DNA of 64,000 nt from Crossiella cryophila (lineage in GTDB: Bacteria; Actinomycetota; Actinomycetes; Mycobacteriales; Pseudonocardiaceae), in NCBI RefSeq assembly GCF_014204915.1, contig NZ_JACHMH010000001.1, positions 248,001 to 312,000 of the forward strand, in the 5' to 3' direction. The notes below the pieces were generated by a model, which had not been told where the DNA came from, searched no databases, and saw only the letters and a list, made by a program, of their open reading frames with translations. Below are positions 1 to 9,651 of the stretch, in pieces (positions within the stretch are counted from its first letter, which is position 1; the number at the start of each line of letters is the position of its first letter). The position numbers and the translations under genes are program-made.

Positions 1-2280
1 GGCGCCCGCGCCACCCTGATCGCACTGGCCAAACAGCACCACGTGCTGCCGGTGGGCATCGTGCTGGACGTGCCGGAGGCGGTGTGCGTGCAGCGCAACG
101 CCGAGCGCGCTGACCGGACCTTCGGCGCGGACGTGATCGCCCGGCAGCGTTCCCAGCTGCGCCGCTCGCAGAAGCACCTGGTCCGCGAGGGCCTGAAGAA
201 GGTGCACACCCTGCACGGCCAGGAGGAGATCGACGCGGCCACCATCGTGATGCAGCCGCTGATCAACGACCGGACCGGACTGACCGGGCCGTTCGACGTG
301 ATCGGCGACGTGCACGGCTGCCGGGCCGAGCTGGAGTCGCTGCTGGTCGAGCTGGGCTGGGAGCTGGAGTGGGAGAACAAGAAGGCGGTCGGCGCCAGCC
401 ACCCGGCTGGCCGGATCGCGGTCTTCGTCGGCGACCTGGTCGACCGCGGCCCGGACACCCCCGGCGTGCTCCGGCTGGTGATGAACATGGTCGAGGCCGG
501 CACCGCGATCTGCGTCTGCGGCAACCACGAGCAGAAGCTGCACCGCGCGCTCACCGGCCGCAAGGTCACCGTCTCGCACGGCCTGGCCGAATCCCTCGAC
601 CAGCTCGCCGGGCAGCCGGATGAGTTCCGGGCCAAGGTGGCGGAGTTCTGCTACAGCCTGGTCTCGCACTACCTGCTCGACGGCGGTGACCTGGTGGTCG
701 CGCACGCCGGGCTGCCGGAACGCTTCCACGGCCGCGCCTCCAGCCGGGTGCGCAGCTTCGCGCTCTACGGCGACACCACCGGCGAGACCGACGAGTACGG
801 GCTGCCGGTGCGTTATCCGTGGGCCAAGGACTATCGCGGCCGGGCCATGGTGCTCTACGGGCACACCCCCACCCCGGAGGTGGAGTGGATCAACAACACC
901 ATGTGCCTGGACACCGGCGCGGTCTTCGGCAACAAGCTGACCGCGCTGCGCTACCCGGAGCGCGAGATCGTCTCGGTACCTTCGGCGAAGGTCTGGTACG
1001 AGCCGACCAAACCGCTGCTCCCGCCCGCGCCGCCGGAGCGTGAGCCGGACCTGCTGGAACTCTCCGACGTGGCGGGCAAGCGGGTGATCGAGACCAAGCT
1101 GCACGGCCGGGTCACGGTGACCGCGGAGCACGCCGCGGCCGCGCTGGAGGTGATGAGCCGGTTCGCGCTGGACCCGCGCTGGCTGCTCTACCTGCCGCCG
1201 ACCATGGCCCCGGTGAACACCTCGGCCGTGCCGGACCTGCTGGAGCACCCGGCCGAGGCGTTCACCGCCTACCTGGCCGACGGCGTGCGTGAGCTGCTGT
1301 GCGAGGAGAAGCACATGGGCTCACGCGCGGTGGTGCTGGTCTGCCGCGATGAGGACACCGCGCTCAAGCGGTTCGGCGTGGCCGGACCTGGCGTGATCCA
1401 CACCCGCACCGGGCGCGCCTTCTTCGCCGACAACCGCGGCGACGAGCTGCTCTCCGGGGTGCGGGACGCGATCGGCAAGGCCGGGCTGTGGGCCGAACTG
1501 GACACCGACTGGCTGCTGCTGGACGCCGAACTGCTGCCGTGGAGCGCCAAGGCCGGTGGGCTGATCCGCGAGCAGTACGCCGCGGTCGGCGCCGCGGCCA
1601 CCGCCGCGCTGCCGGTGGCCGCCGACACCCTGCGCCAGGCCGCCGGACGCGGGCTGGACGTGGCGGAGTTGCTGGCCCGCACCGAATCCCGGCTGGCCAA
1701 CGCGGCCGCCTTCGACGTGGTGCACCAGCGTTACTGCTGGCCGACCGACGGCCTGGACGGGCTGCGGCTGGCCCCGTTCCAGCTGCTGGCCTCCGAGGGC
1801 CGCAACCACGCTGGCACCGCGCACGCCTGGCACCTGGCCCAGGCTGACAAGATGATCTCCGTGGCGCCCGGTCTGTTCACCGCCACCCGCACCATCGCGG
1901 TGGACGCCGAGGATCCGGTGTCCGTGGCCAAGGCCGTCGCGTGGTGGGAGGAGCTGACCGCCACCGGGGGCGAGGGCATGGTGGTCAAACCGGCGGCGAA
2001 CGTGAGCCGGGGAAAGCGAGGACTGGTGCAGCCGGGCTTGAAGGTGCGCGGGCGGGAATACCTGCGGCTGATCTACGGACCGGACTACACCGAACCGGCC
2101 AACCTGGCCCGCGTGCGCCAGCGCAAGATCGCCGGCAAGCGATCGCTCGCGCTGCGCGAGTACGCGCTGGGCATGGAGGGCCTGGACCGGCTGGCCGCCG
2201 GCGATCCGCTGTGGCGGGTGCACGAGTGCGTGTTCGCGGTGCTCGCGCTGGAGTCCGAGCCGGTGGACCCGCGGCTGTGA
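1..2280 (+). CDS. pnkp: Polynucleotide kinase-phosphatase-ligase Pnkp (5' truncated by window edge)
   Basis: Bacterial RNA-repair enzyme that heals and seals cleaved RNA ends. The reading frame is open from base 1, so the N-terminus, including the kinase P-loop, lies outside the window; 759 residues are present. The first ~95 are the end of the 5'-kinase domain. The metallophosphatase domain follows, with GDVHG near residue 102, GDLVDRG near 144, GNHE near 177 and a later LYGHTP motif. The C-terminal adenylyltransferase/ligase domain carries the nucleotidyl-lysine motif EEKHMGSR, with Lys near residue 437, and a late EGMVVKP motif. Known Pnkp proteins are about 850 residues and pair with the 2'-O-methyltransferase Hen1; Hen1 is not in the window and could lie upstream. 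The stop overlaps the next gene in GTGA. Confidence 0.95.
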   Translation, partial: GARATLIALAKQHHVLPVGIVLDVPEAVCVQRNAERADRTFGADVIARQRSQLRRSQKHLVREGLKKVHTLHGQEEIDAATIVMQPLINDRTGLTGPFDVIGDVHGCRAELESLLVELGWELEWENKKAVGASHPAGRIAVFVGDLVDRGPDTPGVLRLVMNMVEAGTAICVCGNHEQKLHRALTGRKVTVSHGLAESLDQLAGQPDEFRAKVAEFCYSLVSHYLLDGGDLVVAHAGLPERFHGRASSRVRSFALYGDTTGETDEYGLPVRYPWAKDYRGRAMVLYGHTPTPEVEWINNTMCLDTGAVFGNKLTALRYPEREIVSVPSAKVWYEPTKPLLPPAPPEREPDLLELSDVAGKRVIETKLHGRVTVTAEHAAAALEVMSRFALDPRWLLYLPPTMAPVNTSAVPDLLEHPAEAFTAYLADGVRELLCEEKHMGSRAVVLVCRDEDTALKRFGVAGPGVIHTRTGRAFFADNRGDELLSGVRDAIGKAGLWAELDTDWLLLDAELLPWSAKAGGLIREQYAAVGAAATAALPVAADTLRQAAGRGLDVAELLARTESRLANAAAFDVVHQRYCWPTDGLDGLRLAPFQLLASEGRNHAGTAHAWHLAQADKMISVAPGLFTATRTIAVDAEDPVSVAKAVAWWEELTATGGEGMVVKPAANVSRGKRGLVQPGLKVRGREYLRLIYGPDYTEPANLARVRQRKIAGKRSLALREYALGMEGLDRLAAGDPLWRVHECVFAVLALESEPVDPRL

Positions 2281-2969
2281 TCGTCCTGGACCTGGTGCGG
2301 GAGCACACGATCCTGTCCGCGGTGATCGGTTCGCACGCCTACGGGCTGGCCGGGCCGGACTCCGACGTCGACCGGCGCGGGGTCTACGCCGCGCCAACCG
2401 AGCTGTTCTGGGGCATGGTCAAGCCCCCGGACAGCGTGGAGGGCCCGGAACCGGAGCGGATGAGCTGGGAGGCCGAGCACTTCTGCCTGCTCGCGCTCAA
2501 GGCCAACCCGAGCGTGCTCGACCTGCTCGCCTCCGACCGGGTCGAGCAGTGCACGCAGGTGGGCGCGGAGCTGCGGGCGCTGCTGCCGGCCTTCCTGTCC
2601 CTGCGCGCGGTGAAGACCTTCCGCCGGGCCACCGAGCAGCAGTTCACCCGCGCGCAGACCGCCATGGCCGAGGGCGGGGACCCGAAGTGGAAGCAGGTCA
2701 TGCACGGCCTGCGGCTGCTGCTGGTGTGCGAGCACCTGGTGCGCACCGGCGAGCTGAGCATCGACGCCACGCCCTACCGGGACGAGCTGCTGGAGATCAG
2801 ATCCGGCGGCCGGAACTGGGAATCGGTGCGCACCAGGGTGATCGGCGCGCAGGCCGATATCGAGCTGGCCGAGCAGAAGAGCCCGCTGCCGCCGATGCCG
2901 GATCGGGCCGCGGTGGAACGCTGGCTGGTCTCGGTGCGTCGACGGTCTGTGGAAGGAGAGCTGACGTGA
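2277..2969 (+). CDS. RlaP-like nucleotidyltransferase (DNA polymerase beta superfamily), copy 1
   Basis: Predicted 230-residue nucleotidyltransferase of the family found with bacterial RNA-repair genes (PF10127 type). The N-terminus has the pol-beta signature GSHAYG followed by SDVDRRG, that is, the hG[GS] helix start and the two metal-binding aspartates. The rest is mostly helical and unlike other families I know. The GTG start at 2277 overlaps the pnkp stop (GTGA), and the end overlaps copy 2 the same way, so the three genes should be translationally coupled. The substrate is unknown; end-modification of RNA during repair is inferred from context only. Confidence 0.82.
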   Translation: MIVLDLVREHTILSAVIGSHAYGLAGPDSDVDRRGVYAAPTELFWGMVKPPDSVEGPEPERMSWEAEHFCLLALKANPSVLDLLASDRVEQCTQVGAELRALLPAFLSLRAVKTFRRATEQQFTRAQTAMAEGGDPKWKQVMHGLRLLLVCEHLVRTGELSIDATPYRDELLEIRSGGRNWESVRTRVIGAQADIELAEQKSPLPPMPDRAAVERWLVSVRRRSVEGELT

Positions 2970-3745
2970 GCTTGCAAGACCTGAGCACCGCCAACCTGGA
3001 CGCCTCGGTGCTGACCGGCATCGTCGCCGACCAGGACCGGCCGCTGGTGTTCGCCACCGTCTCCGGCGCGCACCTGTACGGCTTCCCGTCGAAGGACTCC
3101 GACGTGGACCTGCGCGGGGTGCACCTGCTGGCCACCAGCGAGCTGGCCGGCCTGCGCTACGGACCGGAGACGGTCGAACGGATGTGGGAACACGAGGGGA
3201 CCGAACTCGACCTGGTCACCCACGACATCGCCAAGTTCGCCCGATTGCTGTTACGCCCCAACGGCTATGTCGCCGAACAACTGCTCTCCCCGCTGGTGGT
3301 GCACAGCACGGAGGCCCACCAGGAGCTGATCGCGCTCGCGCCGGGGTTCCTGACCAGCAGGCACGCCCACCACTACCGCGGCTTCGCCAAGACCCAGTGG
3401 CGGCTCTTCGAACGCAACGGCGAGCTGAAACCGCTGCTCTACACCTTCCGCGCACTGCTCACCGGGGTGCACCTGCTGCGCACCGGCCAGGTGCTGGCCC
3501 ACCTGCCCAGCCTGATCGAGGCCCAGGGCGGACCCGGCTACCTGCCCGAGCTGATCACGGCCAAGGTCGAGGGCGAGCACCGGCCGCTGGACTCGGTCTC
3601 CGGCGCGCCGGACGCGGAGACCCTCGCGGCGGACCTGCTCAGCTGGCTGGAGTGGCTGGACGTGGCCGAGAACGGCTCCGCGCTGCCGCTGGAGCCGTCC
3701 GTGCACGAGGAGATGCACCAGCTGGTGCTGCGACTGCGGCCCTAG
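2966..3745 (+). CDS. RlaP-like nucleotidyltransferase, copy 2
   Basis: A 259-residue paralogue of the preceding gene. The signature reads GAHLYG then SDVDLRG: the aspartates are kept, but the usual Gly-Ser of the family motif is Gly-Ala here and Gly-Ser in copy 1, so the two copies have diverged at the active site. The GTG start at 2966 sits 5 nt after a strong GGAAGGAGAG ribosome site and overlaps the previous stop. Codon 96 (3251-3253) is TTA, very rare in high-GC actinomycetes and often a developmental control point through the UUA-reading tRNA. The stop TAG overlaps the convergent stop of the next gene. Confidence 0.82.
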   Translation: MSLQDLSTANLDASVLTGIVADQDRPLVFATVSGAHLYGFPSKDSDVDLRGVHLLATSELAGLRYGPETVERMWEHEGTELDLVTHDIAKFARLLLRPNGYVAEQLLSPLVVHSTEAHQELIALAPGFLTSRHAHHYRGFAKTQWRLFERNGELKPLLYTFRALLTGVHLLRTGQVLAHLPSLIEAQGGPGYLPELITAKVEGEHRPLDSVSGAPDAETLAADLLSWLEWLDVAENGSALPLEPSVHEEMHQLVLRLRP

Positions 3746-4056
3746 GAGGCGCCGGAGGTGGCCTCCGGCTTGGCCTTGGACTCGGCGGGCTTGTCCTCCG
3801 TCGACTCCGGGGCCGCCGGGGTCTGCTCGGCCGCCGGGGCGTCCTTGTCGAAGCTGGCGGGCAGCTTGCGCAGGTGCTTGTTCATCGAGCGCACCAGGAA
3901 ACCCACCGCGATGAAGAACAGGATCAGCAGGACCAACCCGACCGGGCTGGACTTGCCGAAGTCCTCGCCACGGCCACCGGGTTCCTCCGGCTTCTTCGGC
4001 TGAGCCACCACGAGAGCGGTCGTCTCGTGGTGGCCAACCGTGTCGAACAAGCTCAT
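3742..4056 (-). CDS. Small single-pass membrane protein downstream of mca
   Basis: A 104-residue protein with a short polar N-terminus, one clear hydrophobic segment around residues 38-56 ([16 protein letters not shown]) followed by basic residues, and a long Ala/Pro/Glu/Lys-rich tail predicted to be disordered. The start ATG overlaps the mca stop (ATGA), so it is co-translated with mca. A small conserved protein occupies the same place in M. tuberculosis (Rv1083 beside mca, Rv1082), from memory. Function is unknown. Its stop overlaps that of the convergent RlaP-like gene. Confidence 0.75.
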   Translation of the reverse strand: MSLFDTVGHHETTALVVAQPKKPEEPGGRGEDFGKSSPVGLVLLILFFIAVGFLVRSMNKHLRKLPASFDKDAPAAEQTPAAPESTEDKPAESKAKPEATSGAS

Positions 4057-4934
4057 GTACGCACCTGGGTCAGGACGCCGGCGAACAGGTCATCCTCCGG
4101 CAACGTGGTGTCGACCAGCGAGCGGGCCAACTCGTACTCCTCGGTGGGCCACACCTCCCGCTGGAGGTCCAGCGGGACCGCGAACCACCTGCTGGTCGGG
4201 TCGATCTGGGTGGCGTGCGCCTTCAGCGCCTCGTCCCGGACCTCAAAGTACTCCCCGCACTCCACCTGGGTCGTCACCCGCTCCATCACATCGGGCTTGT
4301 CCGAGTCCCAGTGCTTGAGCCACTCCTCATACGGCGACTCCAGGCCGCGGGCGAGCAGCGCCTCGTGGAAGGTGATCAGCTTCTTCCGGGAGAAGCCGTG
4401 CGAGTAGTAGAGCTTCAGCGGCTGCCAGGGCTCGCCTGCCTCGGGGAAGCGGTCCGGGTCGCCAGCGGCCTCGAAGGCGGCCACCGAGACCTCGTGGCAG
4501 CGGATGTGGTCCGGGTGCGGGTAGCCGCCGTTCTCGTCGTAGGTGATCATCACGTGCGGGCGGAACTCGCGCACGATCTTGACCAGCTCGGCGGTGGACT
4601 CCTCCAGCGGCACCAGCGCGAAGCAGCCGTCGGGCAGCGGCGGCAGCGGGTCGCCCTCCGGCAGGCCGGAGTCGACGTAGGGCAGCCAGTGGTGCTGGAC
4701 CTTGAGGATCTCCGCGGCCCTGGCCATCTCCTCGCGGCGCACCGCGGCCAGGTTCTGCACGATCTCCGGCCGGTCCATCGCCGGGTTGAGGATGCTGCCC
4801 GCCTCGCCCCCGGTGCAGGTCACGACCATGACCTCATGCCCGTCGGCCACCAGCTTCGCCGTGGTGGCGGCGCCCTTGCTCGACTCGTCGTCAGGGTGGG
4901 CGTGCACCGTCATCAGGCGCAGCTTCTCTGCCAT
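4053..4934 (-). CDS. mca: Mycothiol S-conjugate amidase Mca
   Basis: Zinc amidase of the LmbE/PIG-L family that cleaves mycothiol S-conjugates into a mercapturic acid and GlcN-Ins during detoxification. 293 residues. The N-terminal zinc motif HAHPDDE is at residues 10-16 and the second, HPDH, at about 149. ATG at 4934 is preferred over the longer in-frame start at 4988 because it gives the family N-terminus MAEKLRLM and has AGAGGA upstream. It is cytoplasmic. The neighbours (DUF4307 protein, then greA) match the mycobacterial mca region. MshB deacetylase is the main alternative, but length and neighbours favour Mca. Confidence 0.93.
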   Translation of the reverse strand: MAEKLRLMTVHAHPDDESSKGAATTAKLVADGHEVMVVTCTGGEAGSILNPAMDRPEIVQNLAAVRREEMARAAEILKVQHHWLPYVDSGLPEGDPLPPLPDGCFALVPLEESTAELVKIVREFRPHVMITYDENGGYPHPDHIRCHEVSVAAFEAAGDPDRFPEAGEPWQPLKLYYSHGFSRKKLITFHEALLARGLESPYEEWLKHWDSDKPDVMERVTTQVECGEYFEVRDEALKAHATQIDPTSRWFAVPLDLQREVWPTEEYELARSLVDTTLPEDDLFAGVLTQVRT

Positions 4935-5061
4935 GGGTGTTCGTGGTCCTCTCGTCAGCCCGGCGCGACCCCCAGTCGGCGCGGTCATGGATACTCAACG
5001 CGGGCGTCGCCGCCCATTGTTCCCTGCGGGTACGACAAAGACGGCCAGGAGGTCCGCGTCG

Positions 5062-5499
5062 ATGGGTGAGCGTCCACTGCCGGAGGGCCGCTACGGCCGG
5101 TCCTCCGATCGAAGGACACCCCCATGGGTGCGGGTCGCACTGCTGGTCGCGGGCGTGTCCGTGGGCGGGGTGCTGGCCTTCGTCGGCTACCGCAACCTCG
5201 GCATCACGCCGATCGAGGGCAAGCAGACCGCGTACCAGGTGCTCGACAACACAGCGGTGAAGATCAGCTTCGAGGTCGCGCGGGACCAGCCGGAGCGGCC
5301 TGCGGTGTGTGTTGTCCGGGCCCGGTCCAAGGACGGCGACGAGGTCGGCCGGCGCGAGGTCTACATCGCGCCGAGCGAGAGCACGGTGATCGAGTCCGCT
5401 GTGATCAAGACCTCTCGGCCGGGCATCACCGCGGTGGTGTTCGGGTGCTCATACCAGGTCCCGGAGTACCTGTCGACCACCACGCGGCCAAGCGGGTGA
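5062..5499 (+). CDS. DUF4307 family membrane protein
   Basis: A 145-residue protein with a cytoplasmic polar N-terminus, one transmembrane segment at about residues 26-45 (VALLVAGVSVGGVLAF) and an extracytoplasmic beta-rich domain ending in a Cys-containing FGCSYQVPEYL. This matches the actinobacterial DUF4307 family, regularly found between mca and greA. The ATG at 5062 follows CCAGGAGG at 5045-5052. Divergent from mca with about 127 bp between starts. Function unknown. Confidence 0.8.
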   Translation: MGERPLPEGRYGRSSDRRTPPWVRVALLVAGVSVGGVLAFVGYRNLGITPIEGKQTAYQVLDNTAVKISFEVARDQPERPAVCVVRARSKDGDEVGRREVYIAPSESTVIESAVIKTSRPGITAVVFGCSYQVPEYLSTTTRPSG

Positions 5500-5576
5500 A
5501 CTGCGCCTGCCAGCGGTCCTCGCCAGCCGTAATTTCGCCCCGCTGAACACGTAACCATGTTACCCTCGCCTGACAG

Positions 5577-5603
5577 CACGGCCCCGGCGTGGGCCGTGTT
5601 TTT
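5577..5603 (+). terminator. Hairpin with T-tract before greA (terminator or attenuator)
   Basis: Perfect 8-bp stem CACGGCCC / GGGCCGTG with loop CGGCGT, followed directly by TTTTT. It lies 78 nt after the DUF4307 gene and 76 nt before greA. It can end the upstream transcript; if greA has its own promoter in 5500-5576 it would instead act as a leader attenuator. Which role applies cannot be told from sequence. Confidence 0.7.
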
Positions 5604-5678
5604 CCGTTTCCTGGTGCAGCCCTGCCAGGAGCGACCAGCCCACAGCCGTGGGCCTGGAGGAGACGAGGAGTGGTGACC

Positions 5679-6164
5679 GTGGCCGAGACCGTGACCTGGC
5701 TGACCCAGGATGCTTTCGACCGGCTCAAGCACGAGCTGGACGATCTCATTGCCAACCGTCCGGTCATCGCCGCGGAGATCAACGCCCGCCGCGAGGAGGG
5801 CGACCTCCGGGAGAACGGCGGCTACCACGCCGCGCGCGAGGAACAGGGCAAGCAGGAGGGCCGGATCCGGCAGCTCCAGGAGCTGTTGCGACAGGCCAAG
5901 GTGGGTGAGGCGCCCACCGACTCGGGCATCGCCCAGCCGGGCATGGTCGTCACCATCCGCTACGACGGTGATGACGAGAAGGAGACCTTCCTGCTCGCCA
6001 CCCGCGAGGAGGGCTCGCACGGGGACCTCGAGGTCTACTCGCCGAGTTCCCCGCTGGGCGCGGCCCTGTTGCAGGCCAAGGTGGGCGAGACCCGCGAGTA
6101 CGCCACGCCGAATGGCCGCACCATGAAGGTCACCCTGCTGGACGCGGTGCCGTACCAGAGCTGA
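5679..6164 (+). CDS. greA: Transcription elongation factor GreA
   Basis: Stimulates transcript cleavage by backtracked RNA polymerase. 161 residues from the chosen start. The N-terminal coiled coil holds the family signature [19 protein letters not shown], and the C-terminal FKBP-like domain ends with VGETREY and a [11 protein letters not shown]-type terminus, as in mycobacterial GreA. Starts at GTG 5673 and 5679 are both possible; 5679 is chosen because GAGGAG ends 8 nt upstream, while 5673 lies only 2 nt from it. It fits the conserved order mca / DUF4307 / greA. Confidence 0.96.
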   Translation: MAETVTWLTQDAFDRLKHELDDLIANRPVIAAEINARREEGDLRENGGYHAAREEQGKQEGRIRQLQELLRQAKVGEAPTDSGIAQPGMVVTIRYDGDDEKETFLLATREEGSHGDLEVYSPSSPLGAALLQAKVGETREYATPNGRTMKVTLLDAVPYQS

Positions 6165-6177
6165 CCAGCGCTTTCAC

Positions 6178-6213
6178 CGAACGGGCCCAGGGCTTTCCCC
6201 GGGCCCGTTCGGC
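6178..6213. terminator. Bidirectional terminator between greA and the CPBP gene
   Basis: Perfect 12-bp inverted repeat CCGAACGGGCCC / GGGCCCGTTCGG around a 12-nt loop, placed between convergent genes (greA stop 6164, CPBP stop 6218). No long T-tract, as is common in high-GC actinomycetes. Confidence 0.85.
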
Positions 6214-6217
6214 GTGT

Positions 6218-7051
6218 TCAGACCAGCCAGAGCAGGCTGAGGTGGTTGACCCCGGCGTGCAGCGCGATGACCGCCCACAGGTTGCGGTACCGGCTCCACA
6301 GGTAGCCGGCGACCAGCCCGAAGACGCCCTGGACGGCGAGCACCGCGGCCAGCGTGTAACCAAGATCACCGAGGATGGGCAGCCGGGTCGGCAGGTGCAT
6401 CAGCGCGAACAGCAGCGCGCTGAGCAGGATCGCCGGCCAGCGGCCGAGCAGCGCCTCCAGCCTGGTCTGCAACAACGCCCGGTAGAACACCTCCTCGCCG
6501 ACGCTGGCGGTGAGGAAGACCAGGAACACGGTCACCACCAGCGTTCCCAGCGAGCTGACCGCCAAACCGTCCTCGGGCCGCCCGAACGGACCGTGGAACA
6601 GCCACAGGTAGCCCACGATCGCGGGCACCGGGCCCAGCCAGCGCCACAGCGCCGCGGGCCGGGTCCGGGGCAGCCGGATGCCACCGCTGAGCGCGAGTCC
6701 GGCCAGCGGCGCGAGGAAGAACATCAGCAGCTTGATCAACAGGCCCAGGCTGCGGTCCAGGTCCAGCGCGACCAGCAGCCCGAAGGCCAGCGGGGTCAGC
6801 CCGGCCAGCCCGGCCAGCAGCCAGGTCTGACGCAGCAGCCGGGTCCGGTCCAGCCGGGGGAAACCGCCGTCCAGGGCCGGTGGCACCAGCCGGATCAGCA
6901 GCAGGGCGGCGGCCGCGGTCACCGCGCTGCCCAGCACGGACACCCCGATCGCGCCCTCGCCCGCCACCGGCACCGAACCGTGCCCGGTCAGCAGCAGCCC
7001 CAGCGAACTGACCGCGAACAGGGTCCAGCCCGCCGCCGTCCACCACCGCAC
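6218..7051 (-). CDS. CPBP family intramembrane metalloprotease
   Basis: A 277-residue integral membrane protein with about eight hydrophobic segments. The three CPBP (Abi) motifs are all present near the C-terminus: EEVFYR in GEEVFYRALLQ, FALMH, and HAGVNH. Family members are intramembrane proteases related to Rce1, sometimes linked to bacteriocin self-immunity; no bacteriocin gene is seen here. It is likely co-transcribed with the two genes upstream on this strand (gaps of 23 and 16 bp). Confidence 0.85.
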   Translation of the reverse strand: MRWWTAAGWTLFAVSSLGLLLTGHGSVPVAGEGAIGVSVLGSAVTAAAALLLIRLVPPALDGGFPRLDRTRLLRQTWLLAGLAGLTPLAFGLLVALDLDRSLGLLIKLLMFFLAPLAGLALSGGIRLPRTRPAALWRWLGPVPAIVGYLWLFHGPFGRPEDGLAVSSLGTLVVTVFLVFLTASVGEEVFYRALLQTRLEALLGRWPAILLSALLFALMHLPTRLPILGDLGYTLAAVLAVQGVFGLVAGYLWSRYRNLWAVIALHAGVNHLSLLWLV

Positions 7052-7074
7052 CAGGGCTCCCCGCGAGAGTTCGG

Positions 7075-7422
7075 TCAGGCCACCGGGGACAGCCAGCTCA
7101 CCGGCACCGTGACCGACTCCATGGTCGGCCTGCTCACCAGCGCCCCGGACGCGGCGTCCACCAGGACGCCCTGCACCAGATAATCCACCCCCGGCGGCAG
7201 CCCCATCCGCTGGGCCTGCTCGGGCGGCAGCGGCAGGCTGACGTTGTGCCGGTCGATCACCCGCAGGCCGACCACCGCCGGCACCTCACCCAGCGTCTCG
7301 CCGTCGCCGGTGACGGTCAGCTCGAACTCGTCCGGCCCGCTGAACAGCCAGGCCAGGGTGCCGTGGTCGTGCTGCGGCCGGACCAGGTAGGTCGCGCCGA
7401 TCTGCACCTCGTGCGCACGCAT
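7075..7422 (-). CDS. Hypothetical protein between CPBP and Lrp genes
   Basis: A 115-residue soluble-looking protein, not recognised. It starts MRAHEVQIGATYLV and has alternating hydrophobic strands, which suggests a small beta-rich domain (DHGTLAWLFSGPDEFELTV). No signal peptide or membrane segment. It sits 16 bp after the Lrp gene and 23 bp before the CPBP gene, so it is probably in one operon with them. Confidence 0.6.
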   Translation of the reverse strand: MRAHEVQIGATYLVRPQHDHGTLAWLFSGPDEFELTVTGDGETLGEVPAVVGLRVIDRHNVSLPLPPEQAQRMGLPPGVDYLVQGVLVDAASGALVSRPTMESVTVPVSWLSPVA

Positions 7423-7438
7423 ACCTCCCAGGATGGGC

Positions 7439-7930
7439 TCAATGCCCGTCGCCGACCAGCCGTTCCAGCAAAGGTCTCACTCTGGTGCGGACCGGGGTGG
7501 ACAGCGCGATCGAGGTGGAGGTGCGCCGCACGCCCTCGACGTCGACCACCTCGTCGATCACCCGCTGCAGGTCGTCGTTGTCCCTGGCCACCATGCGCAC
7601 CAGCAGATCGCCCTGGCCGGTGGTGGCGTGCACCTCGCACACCTCGTCGATCGCGGCCAGGTGCGCGGTCACCTCGCCGCGGTGGCCCTGGGCGATCTCC
7701 AGCACGGCGAAGGCGGTCAGGCCGTAACCCATCGCGGCCAGGTCCAGCGCGGGCGGGAAGCCGCCGAGCACGCCCCGGCTGACCAGCCGGTCCAGCCGGG
7801 CCTGCACGGTGCCGCGGGCCACGCCCAGCCGCCGGGAGCACTCCAGCACGCCCAGCCGCGGCTCGTCGGTGAGCAGCAGCAACAGCCGGGCGTCCAGCGC
7901 GTCCAGCGCCTCGTCGTCGGCAGGCAGCAC
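7439..7930 (-). CDS. Lrp/AsnC family transcriptional regulator
   Basis: A 163-residue feast/famine regulator: N-terminal helix-turn-helix with the family pattern LDARLLLLLTDEPRLGV then SRRLGVARGTVQARLDRL, and a C-terminal RAM ligand domain. It is transcribed away from hppD and probably controls that gene and itself in response to an amino acid such as tyrosine; this is inferred from arrangement. The upstream GTG at 7936 overlaps the GGAGG ribosome site, so the GTG at 7930, five nt after GGAGG, is taken as the start. Confidence 0.9.
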   Translation of the reverse strand: MLPADDEALDALDARLLLLLTDEPRLGVLECSRRLGVARGTVQARLDRLVSRGVLGGFPPALDLAAMGYGLTAFAVLEIAQGHRGEVTAHLAAIDEVCEVHATTGQGDLLVRMVARDNDDLQRVIDEVVDVEGVRRTSTSIALSTPVRTRVRPLLERLVGDGH

Positions 7931-7953
7931 GCGCACCTCCTGGTCAGTCTGCT

Positions 7954-9287
<1,334 letters not shown>

Positions 9288-9296
9288 CGGAACTGA

Positions 9297-9363
9297 ACCG
9301 CGCGGCCGGGCGGGCCGTTGCCTGGGATAGCGATCCCGGGGAACGTCCGCCCGGCCGCGCGGT
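9297..9363 (+). terminator. Long hairpin downstream of hppD
   Basis: A perfect 16-bp GC inverted repeat (9298-9313 with 9347-9362, plus an A-T closing pair) starting 10 bp after the hppD stop. The intervening loop contains a smaller stem GGGAT / ATCCC (9324-9328, 9333-9337), giving a two-tier structure. No T-tract follows. Probable terminator for hppD; it also lies 43 bp before the small gene at 9406. Confidence 0.75.
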
Positions 9364-9405
9364 GTTCGGTAGGCTTGCCCAAGGGATGGGCTCGGAGGTG
9401 GCGGG

Positions 9406-9651
9406 ATGGCACGAGTGCGAAGCAGCGGCGCGCTGCCCCTGGCGGTCGCGCTGAGCACCGCCGCGCTGCTGACCGGGGCCGCGGTCTTCACCGTGGTGCG
9501 GGTGAACTGCCACGACCCTGGCAAGTACGTCCAGCACAGCGGCATCGTCGAGCTGGTCGGCGGCTGTGTGGAGCAGGACGACCTGCCGGTGGGCCCCAAG
9601 CAGTCCGAGCCGGTCAAGCCGGACGACCGCTCCGCCCCGCCCGGCGTCTGA
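9406..9651 (+). CDS. Small membrane-anchored or secreted protein
   Basis: An 81-residue protein, not recognised. The N-terminus has a short basic stretch and a hydrophobic segment (residues 10-30, LPLAVALSTAALLTGAAVFTV) that may be an uncleaved anchor. The exported part holds two cysteines, in VNCHD and GGCVEQ, that could form a disulfide, followed by a Lys/Pro/Asp-rich tail. ATG at 9406 has GGAGGTGGCGGG upstream. It ends next to the convergent esterase gene. Confidence 0.55.
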   Translation: MARVRSSGALPLAVALSTAALLTGAAVFTVVRVNCHDPGKYVQHSGIVELVGGCVEQDDLPVGPKQSEPVKPDDRSAPPGV

